A model generated the notes under the pieces. That model saw nothing but the letters and a program-made list of their open reading frames with translations. It did no database searches and was not told the DNA's origin. From positions 62,001-126,000 of the forward strand of contig NZ_BSOA01000049.1 of NCBI RefSeq assembly GCF_030160275.1: a DNA stretch of 64,000 nt, given 5' to 3'. The position numbers and the translations under genes are program-made. Origin of the DNA: Dyella flagellata (lineage in GTDB: Bacteria; Pseudomonadota; Gammaproteobacteria; Xanthomonadales; Rhodanobacteraceae). Below are positions 58,542 through 64,000 of this stretch, one piece after another. Positions within the stretch are counted from its first letter, which is position 1, and each line of letters opens with the position of its first letter.

Positions 58542-59034
58542 GCCCCGCCTCCATCGGCTTCACCTGTCGCCACGCGGCCTGCAGCCAGCACTGAGCCGCG
58601 GCTTCGACGGCGGCTCGATCGAACCCGGCACGCGGTTGATACATACGCGCTTCGAGGGTCATCAGAGTATCGAGCGTGGCGTCATTGACGGACACCCGTG
58701 CCAAAACCCGTCGCCATGGTTCGCCCTGCAAATGGTGCGCATCGGCTGCATAACGCAGGGCAGCCCGACGCAAGAGCTGATGCAAGGCAGTGGCATAGGC
58801 AACATCATCGTGTGCATGACGATTCGCCAACTGCCGTATTTCGGCCAGTATTCGTGCACGCCAGATTCTCGCGTTGCGCATCCGGCGGTAGCCCAAGCAA
58901 CCGATCCCCACAGCCACGCAGATCACGCCAAACAACAGCCACCATCCAGGCGCCGGTGGCCACCAGGATGGATTGGGGGGCAGATGGATGTCGCGCAACG
59001 GCAAGCTATCCGGAAGCGAAAACCACATGGTCAT
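58534..59034 (-). CDS. DUF4381 family protein
   Basis: 166 residues: a short N-terminal part with LRDIHLPP, one membrane helix (about 27-48), then a helical cytoplasmic domain ending near EAGHA. DUF4381 proteins regularly lie between DUF58 and the BatA-type gene in such operons. Function unknown. Start ATG at 59034 overlaps the DUF58 stop (ATGA). Confidence 0.85.
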   Translation of the reverse strand: MTMWFSLPDSLPLRDIHLPPNPSWWPPAPGWWLLFGVICVAVGIGCLGYRRMRNARIWRARILAEIRQLANRHAHDDVAYATALHQLLRRAALRYAADAHHLQGEPWRRVLARVSVNDATLDTLMTLEARMYQPRAGFDRAAVEAAAQCWLQAAWRQVKPMEAGHA

Positions 59035-59963
59035 CGCCGCCCTCCGCCATTGCGCAGCAGCGCGATGATCGCATCCAGCGGATCGGCGGCCGTGTCGATG
59101 ATGCGATGGGGAATGCCGAGCGATGCCGCCATCGCGGCGAGCCTCGCCTGCCCTTCGCCCAGGTTTTGCCGGAACGCTTCGCGTTGCGACTGCGATTGCA
59201 GGCCCAGGCGCTGCCGCTGGCCTGCATGCTCGACGGGATAGCTTCCCGCCGGCGCCAGTTGCAGCTCCAGCGCATCTGCGACGATCAACACGCGTACTGC
59301 CGTATGACGCAGCATTTCCAACAGACGGTCACGTGACGCTTGATCACTGCTCTGCCCATCGCTGATCAGCAGCACGCGATTGGCGCCATGCTGGAGTTTG
59401 ATCACGTGCTGTAATGCCTGCGACAGTGGCTGGTTCTGTCCGCGAGTCGCGGCATCGCATTTTGCCAGGGCCCCGCAGACATCCAACGCTCCACGCAGGC
59501 CGCCGCGCGGACGTTGCAGGTAGCTGCTTTCACCAAACACCATCATGCCCACGCGCTCACCTGCCTTGACTGCATGCCACGCAGCAAGGGCGGCGGCGCG
59601 TGCCGCCTGCACCGACTTGAAGCGTACGCGTGTACCAAAGCGCATACTCGGGTGTTGATCGAACAAAAGCAGCAGTTGCCCCTCGCGCTCCTCTTGAAAC
59701 AACTTGGTGTGCAAGCGGCCGCTGCGCGCGGTCAGGCGCCAATCCAGCCGGCGCACGTCATCGCCTGGCTGGTAGGCGCGGGATTCGGCGTAATCCATGC
59801 CACGGCCGTAGAGACGGCTGGTTTGGGTACCTACCCGTGTCGCGCGGCTGTCTTGTGGAGGCAATGCCAGGCGCGCCACTCGACCCCGCAGGGCGATCAG
59901 TTCCGCCAAGGAAACGCGGACGCGCCCGTCGCCATCTGCCTGATTGGTCACGACAGCGTTCAC
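59031..59963 (-). CDS. DUF58 domain protein
   Basis: 310 residues. A DUF58 domain with GRGMDYAESRAYQPGDDVRRLDWRLTARS and LLLFDQHPSMRFGT (a VWA-like site). DUF58 proteins accompany MoxR ATPases and are probably their targets or scaffolds. Starts with GTG overlapping the moxR stop (GTGA), and its stop overlaps the next start. Confidence 0.9.
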   Translation of the reverse strand: MNAVVTNQADGDGRVRVSLAELIALRGRVARLALPPQDSRATRVGTQTSRLYGRGMDYAESRAYQPGDDVRRLDWRLTARSGRLHTKLFQEEREGQLLLLFDQHPSMRFGTRVRFKSVQAARAAALAAWHAVKAGERVGMMVFGESSYLQRPRGGLRGALDVCGALAKCDAATRGQNQPLSQALQHVIKLQHGANRVLLISDGQSSDQASRDRLLEMLRHTAVRVLIVADALELQLAPAGSYPVEHAGQRQRLGLQSQSQREAFRQNLGEGQARLAAMAASLGIPHRIIDTAADPLDAIIALLRNGGGRR

Positions 59964-60955
59964 GGCAGCGGAACTAGATCCAGCAAACGGTTGATCACCT
60001 TGTCGCTGCGGATGCCTTCGGCTTCGGCTTCATAGCTGAGCAGCACACGGTGACGCAGCACTTCATGGGCGATGGCATGCACGTCTTCCGGCAACGCAAA
60101 ATCCCGTCCGGCCAACCATGCGTGAGCACGGGCGCAGCGGTCCAATGCAATCGTGGCGCGCGGACTCGCGCCCCAGGCGATCCAGCGTTTTAGCTCGGGG
60201 CCATATTGGCCGGCGTCGCGCGTGGCCAACACCAGCTGCGTGAGGTATTGCTCCAAGGCCGGCGCCACATGCACGCCCAGCACGGCTTGGCGCGCGACAA
60301 AGACGTCTTCCTGCGACACTGACGGCGCGAGGGCAACGGGTGCGTGCGCCGGTTTGGCTGCCTGCTCGCGCGCAAGGCGCAATATCGCCAATTCGGCCGC
60401 CGCGTCGGGATAGCCGATCGTCACATGCATGACAAAGCGGTCGAGCTGTGCCTCGGGCAGCGCGAAGGTACCTTCCTGCTCGATCGGGTTTTGCGTCGCC
60501 ATCACCATGAACAGGTCCGGCAGGCGCCAAGTATTGCGGCCCACCGTGATTTGCCGCTCCGCCATCGCTTCCAGCAGAGCGGACTGCACCTTGGCGGGCG
60601 CGCGATTGATCTCGTCGGCAAGCACGATGTTGTGAAACAGCGGCCCCCGTTCGAACTCGAAAGTCGCGGACTGCGGCCGGAATACGTCGGTACCGGTGAG
60701 GTCTGCCGGGAGCAGGTCCGGCGTGAATTGCACGCGATGAAAATCGGCGTCGATGCGCGTGGCCAGGGCTTTCACCGCGGTGGTCTTGGCCAAGCCTGGC
60801 GCGCCTTCGACTAGCAGATGTCCGTCAGCCAGCAAAGCGATCAGCAGGCAGTCGATAAGCCGTGGCTGGCCGATGATCTGTTCCCGCAACTCGTCGCGGA
60901 GACGGAAAAACGCGGTTTGCAAATGCCCAGGAGCGGGGGCGTGGGGCATGTCCAT
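59960..60955 (-). CDS. MoxR-family AAA+ ATPase
   Basis: 331 residues. Walker A GAPGLAKT (51-58), Walker B IVLADEINRAP, sensor motif MATQNPIEQEGTF and the MoxR lid domain. MoxR AAA proteins act as chaperones that help mature or activate VWA-domain proteins, here those encoded downstream. First gene of a six-gene operon. AGGA precedes the ATG at 60955; an ATG two codons later is possible. Confidence 0.93.
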   Translation of the reverse strand: MDMPHAPAPGHLQTAFFRLRDELREQIIGQPRLIDCLLIALLADGHLLVEGAPGLAKTTAVKALATRIDADFHRVQFTPDLLPADLTGTDVFRPQSATFEFERGPLFHNIVLADEINRAPAKVQSALLEAMAERQITVGRNTWRLPDLFMVMATQNPIEQEGTFALPEAQLDRFVMHVTIGYPDAAAELAILRLAREQAAKPAHAPVALAPSVSQEDVFVARQAVLGVHVAPALEQYLTQLVLATRDAGQYGPELKRWIAWGASPRATIALDRCARAHAWLAGRDFALPEDVHAIAHEVLRHRVLLSYEAEAEGIRSDKVINRLLDLVPLP

Positions 60956-60972
60956 CCGAAAATCCTGTACTA

Positions 60973-61105
60973 CTTAAGGGTTGAGTAGCCTCTGATCTCA
61001 CCGCTGCACCCGTCGCCGCGCCAAATGCGCGCTTGGCTACGCGTCAGCTGGGATTGCCATCCCAGCCTACACCCGGGGCTGCAGCGGGATCAGAGGCTCC
61101 TTAAG
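60973..61105. repeat. Composite inverted repeat with a nested REP unit
   Basis: Outer arms about 60973-61011 and 61076-61105 pair imperfectly: CTTAAGG, AGCCTCTGATC and CCGCTGCA on the left recur in reverse complement on the right. In the centre sits a single REP unit (61045-61070, CAGCTGGGATTGCCATCC). It lies just upstream of moxR and downstream of pilQ. The 133-bp shape resembles a miniature element; no transposase is near. Confidence 0.65.
61045..61070. repeat. Single REP unit, copy 7
   Basis: AGCTGGGATTGCCATCCCAGC followed by CTAC, nested in the composite inverted repeat. No gene ends here, unlike the copies that supply stop codons. Confidence 0.75.
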
Positions 61106-61153
61106 ACCACAACGCTGCAGGAAAGTTTGGCCAAGCGCCTGTTGCAAAACAAA

Positions 61154-61185
61154 AGGGGCGGCACGCTGGCCGCCCCTCATTTTTA
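61154..61185. terminator. Bidirectional Rho-independent terminator after pilQ
   Basis: Stem AGGGGCGG (61154-61161) and CCGCCCCT (61170-61177). On the minus strand it is followed by TTTTGTTTTGC, ending the pil operon after pilQ; on the plus strand by CATTTTTATG. Confidence 0.75.
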
Positions 61186-61199
61186 TGTGAATCGCACGC

Positions 61200-63398
61200 T
61201 TACTGCAGGCTGTCGCTGAGAATGCGCGGCGTCACGAAGATCAGCAGTTCGCCCTTGTTGTTGACACGCTGCGTATTGCGGAACAGGAAGCCTACACCGG
61301 GAATGTCCCCCAGCCACGGCACCTTGTTCAGGTTGTCGGTCTTGCTGATTTCGTAGATGCCACCCAGCACCACGGTTTGGCCGTTGTCCACCAATACCGA
61401 TGTGTTGAGCGAGCGCGTGTCGATTACCGGAACCTGGCCGCTCCCTGGCACAGTGATGTAGTTATGCAGCGAATCCTTGTTCACGTTGATGGCCAGGAAC
61501 ACGCGGTTGTCGGCGGTGATGGTCGGCGTGACCTTCAGTTCCAGCACGGCGTCCTTGAACGCGACCGTGGCTGTACCGCTGGCGCCGCCGCCCAGGGAGT
61601 TCTGGTAGGTGACGTAGCCGATTTCCTGACCCTGGCGGATATCTGCTTCCTGCTGGTTGGCAGTAATGACGCGTGGGCTGGAGACGAGCTGACTGCGTCC
61701 CTCGGACTGCGCGGCGGACAGCTCCAGATCCAGGGCGTAGTTCTTGCCGAGGATGGCGGCTGCGATGGTCGAGGCCGTACCGGTGGTCGGCGTCGCCGGC
61801 AGATTGACTGATTGGTAATTCTGCAAGCCGTTGTAAGTGGAGGTGGTGGTACCGCTCGTGGTCGCCGGCAGAAGACCGCTACCCAGCGACATCGTCTGTC
61901 CGCTCGGATTGATGTGCCTGCCGTTGATACCCCATTGCACACCCAGGTCACGCTCGAAGTCGTCGGTCGCGATCACGATGCGCGATTCGATCAGCACCTG
62001 CTGCACCGGACGATCCAGCTCGGCGACGATCGCTCGTATTTCGGCGGTTTTTTCGGCCGTATCGTTGAGCAGCAAGGTGTTGGTGCGCTGATCGAAGGTA
62101 ACGCTGCCACGCGGCGAAAGGAAGCCGCGATGCTGGGTTGCCCCGCTACCACCACCACCACCACCCTGGCTTTGCTGTGCACCAGAAGTCAGCAGCTTGA
62201 CGATCTCCTGTGCCTTGCCATAGCTGATCGGAATGTAGGTGGTGATCAAAGGCGCGTTGTCTTGCGCCTTGAAGCGCGCGTCGGCAACGCTTTGCTCGTA
62301 ATCGGCCAGCTCCTTCTGCGGCGCAATCCAGATCACGTTGCCGTCACGGCGCTTGTCCAGGTCCTTGGCGCGCAGAATCACATCCAGCGCCTGATCCCAC
62401 GGCACGTTGACCAGGCGCAGCGTGACGCTGCCGCCCACGGTATCGGAAGCAACCAGGTTCACGCCCGATACGTCTGCCAGCAATTGCAGCGCCGAACGCA
62501 CCGGGATGTCCTGGAAGTTGAAGGTGACGCGGTTGCCCGAGTAGACCGGCTGCGCTTGGGAGGCAGGATTGGTGTTCTTGGCTTCCTGCTTCCTTGGCGT
62601 CACCTCGATGACGTACTGATTGCCGGTCTGGTAGGAAGAGGTCTCCACGTCGCCGCTGTAGGCGATGTCGATGTGCGCCCCGTTCGGCGTGGACTTCGGC
62701 GAAATCGACTGCACCGGCGTGGCGAAGTCGAGCACGTTCAAGCGTTGCGCCTGGCCCGCGGGGAGCTGTGCGTTGGTGACGTCCACGGTGATGTTGCCGT
62801 TTTCGCGATGCATGTTCGCATTCGCGCCGGTGCCATTGAAGTTGATCAGCACGCGGCCGGAACCGTTTGCGCCCCGCTGGAAATCGATGTTGCTGATCGC
62901 CGGGCCATTCAACGCCGATGGCAGCGCCTTGGAAGGATCGATGGTGGCAGCCGTGGTTACCGGCTGCGACTGCATGCCGTTATTGACCACCAGCACCAGG
63001 CTGTTTCCTTCCACGCGTGACTTGTACGAGGAGGCCTGCATCAGTTCGACCACGACACGGGTGCGCCCACCTGCCGCTACTGCCGACACGCCGGTGGTAG
63101 TGCCCACCCCGATGTCCTGGTGGCGTGCCGCATCATTGGTGGTATCGGGAAAATCAATCGCGATACGCGGCGGCGTTTCCGTCGTGAAGATATTGGGTTG
63201 CGGCACCTGGCTACTGTCGAAGTTCATGCGCACTTCGACCTTGCCGCCCGACAAAGGCTTGTAAGTGATGTTCTGCAACGTGGTGGCCGCAGCGGCGGAG
63301 GTCGCCCAGGCGGCAGCGCCCAGCACCATCACAGTCATCAGGCAACGGCTGGCCAGGTGCATGGCGCGACTCCGGAAGGGTTGGTTGGAATTAGTCAT
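61200..63398 (-). CDS. pilQ: Type IV pilus secretin PilQ
   Basis: About 732 residues from the ATG at 63398, which begins the signal peptide. Two AMIN domains (TLQNITYKPLSGGKVEVRMN first) bind peptidoglycan, then STN and NolW-like domains (VPVRSALQLLADVSGVN, DKRRDGNVIWIAPQ), a glycine-rich loop (QGGGGGGSG) and the secretin channel ending GELLIFVTPRIL. It forms the outer-membrane pore for pili. It is the last gene after pilP, with a strong terminator. Confidence 0.95.
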   Translation of the reverse strand: MTNSNQPFRSRAMHLASRCLMTVMVLGAAAWATSAAAATTLQNITYKPLSGGKVEVRMNFDSSQVPQPNIFTTETPPRIAIDFPDTTNDAARHQDIGVGTTTGVSAVAAGGRTRVVVELMQASSYKSRVEGNSLVLVVNNGMQSQPVTTAATIDPSKALPSALNGPAISNIDFQRGANGSGRVLINFNGTGANANMHRENGNITVDVTNAQLPAGQAQRLNVLDFATPVQSISPKSTPNGAHIDIAYSGDVETSSYQTGNQYVIEVTPRKQEAKNTNPASQAQPVYSGNRVTFNFQDIPVRSALQLLADVSGVNLVASDTVGGSVTLRLVNVPWDQALDVILRAKDLDKRRDGNVIWIAPQKELADYEQSVADARFKAQDNAPLITTYIPISYGKAQEIVKLLTSGAQQSQGGGGGGSGATQHRGFLSPRGSVTFDQRTNTLLLNDTAEKTAEIRAIVAELDRPVQQVLIESRIVIATDDFERDLGVQWGINGRHINPSGQTMSLGSGLLPATTSGTTTSTYNGLQNYQSVNLPATPTTGTASTIAAAILGKNYALDLELSAAQSEGRSQLVSSPRVITANQQEADIRQGQEIGYVTYQNSLGGGASGTATVAFKDAVLELKVTPTITADNRVFLAINVNKDSLHNYITVPGSGQVPVIDTRSLNTSVLVDNGQTVVLGGIYEISKTDNLNKVPWLGDIPGVGFLFRNTQRVNNKGELLIFVTPRILSDSLQ

Positions 63399-63417
63399 AG
63401 CATCAGCCCCTGTATTC

Positions 63418-63951
63418 CTATTTCGCCTCAAGCGCGATGCTGGCCGGACGTTCCATCCAGCCGCCATTGCCGTTGGAAACCAATTCGACCAGGTCGAGGT
63501 GGTCACCGGTGATGGCGGTGACACGACCGTAGTTCTGGCCCATGTATTCGTTGATATGCACACGGTGGATCACACCACCCGGATCTTTGACGAGTGCCTC
63601 CGTGGCAGCTCCCGCACCGATCGTGCCAACCATCCTCAAGCTATCCAGCGAGTAGGCTTCGAGCGGCTCGCGCGGGCGGCCTTCTTGCGGCCGCGGACCG
63701 GCGCCCTGGTTCAATTCGTCCTGGCTGGGGCTGAACGGATCGCGCTTGTCCTGGTCGTTGTACGTGAAGCTTTCGAAGGTTTTTATGACCGGCAAGGCCG
63801 GGATGGGCGCACCGCGTTTGGCCTTCTCCTGCGCAACCCAGTCGCGCAGATCGGACATGCCGCGCGTGCAACCGCCCAGCATGAGCACGGTAGCGACCAC
63901 CAGCGACAGCTTTGCCAGACGGGCCGGCTTCAAGGCAGTCATGGCTCTCAT
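63418..63951 (-). CDS. pilP: Type IV pilus lipoprotein PilP
   Basis: 177 residues: signal peptide with lipobox VLMLGGC (Cys28) and the PilP core (RDPFSPSQDELNQ, LDSLRMVGTIGAGAATEALVKDPGGVIHRV, MGQNYGRVTAI). PilP joins the inner-membrane PilNO complex to PilQ. The ATG at 63951 overlaps the pilO stop as ATGA, which decides the start over the ATG at 63942. The pilQ start lies 19 bp downstream. Confidence 0.95.
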   Translation of the reverse strand: MRAMTALKPARLAKLSLVVATVLMLGGCTRGMSDLRDWVAQEKAKRGAPIPALPVIKTFESFTYNDQDKRDPFSPSQDELNQGAGPRPQEGRPREPLEAYSLDSLRMVGTIGAGAATEALVKDPGGVIHRVHINEYMGQNYGRVTAITGDHLDLVELVSNGNGGWMERPASIALEAK

Positions 63952-64000
63952 TTCTGCCCCCCCGGCTTCTTCGCTTTGTTACCTGCCTCGCTGGTTTCGG
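63948..64000 (-). CDS. pilO: Type IV pilus protein PilO, C-terminal end (partial)
   Basis: The last 16 or so codons before the window edge, reading ...ETSEAGNKAKKPGGQK then TGA. The stop overlaps the pilP start. The Lys-rich tail and position directly before pilP fit PilO of the inner-membrane alignment complex; the rest is outside the window. Confidence 0.7.
   Translation of the reverse strand, partial: ETSEAGNKAKKPGGQK

Overview
The window is 64 kb of GC-rich, densely packed bacterial chromosome. Gene content and order (xerD-dsbC, lptF-lptG divergent from pepA-holC, pilO-pilP-pilQ, a MoxR/Bat operon, GTAG-headed intergenic palindromes) point to a gammaproteobacterium of the Xanthomonadales/Lysobacterales. 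The family Rhodanobacteraceae (Dyella/Rhodanobacter-like) is my best guess, but it is inferred from gene content only. Nearly all of the window reads as ordinary chromosome: I see no phage, plasmid, insertion sequence, CRISPR array or rRNA operon.

Layout. 1-4 kb: carbon-starvation peptide transporter cstA with its small partner ybdD, then a tandem pair of DUF2127 membrane proteins. 3.5-10 kb (minus strand): a DMT transporter coupled to a family 2 glycosyltransferase, and purL with an overlapping membrane-protein gene. 10-12 kb: dsbC and xerD. 12-14 kb: an RDD protein and the intracellular polyhydroxyalkanoate depolymerase. 14-20 kb: threonine aldolase, a PIN-domain protein overlapping the lptG end, lptF, and on the other strand pepA and holC. 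20-29 kb: a very large hybrid sensor kinase, a yceI-cytochrome b561-yceI operon, a glutaredoxin-like gene, serine dehydratase and an OmpR-type two-component pair. 29-31 kb: a candidate small RNA, rimK with its retropepsin-like partner, and tRNA-Gly(CCC). 31-39 kb: a FecR-like secreted protein, thiS-thiG-trmB, an SLC13 transporter, a nucleotide-sugar dehydrogenase and a small Rieske protein. 39-45 kb: an Ada-like repair regulator, several transporters and a LysR gene. 45-50 kb: a four-gene MacAB-type exporter. 50-54 kb: FAH hydrolase, mscL, an M28 peptidase, marR and a macro-domain gene. 54-61 kb: the operon moxR-DUF58-DUF4381-VWA-VWA/TPR-batD, each gene overlapping the next. 61-64 kb: pilQ, pilP and the end of pilO (type IV pilus secretin and alignment complex).

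The most notable non-genic signal is a family of palindromic repeats with a GTAG head (REP/REPIN-like), found in at least seven intergenic spots. The TAG in the head serves as the stop codon of six flanking genes, in two places for both convergent genes at once. Protein-level oddities are a receiver domain whose phospho-acceptor Asp is Glu, a VWA protein with a broken MIDAS motif, an Ada-like protein without the sensor domain, and a lone PIN protein in the lpt operon. I found no wholly new multi-gene system. The best candidates for undescribed biology are the REP/stop-codon arrangement, the composite inverted repeat upstream of moxR, and the terminator-bearing small RNA or leader upstream of the two-component operon.
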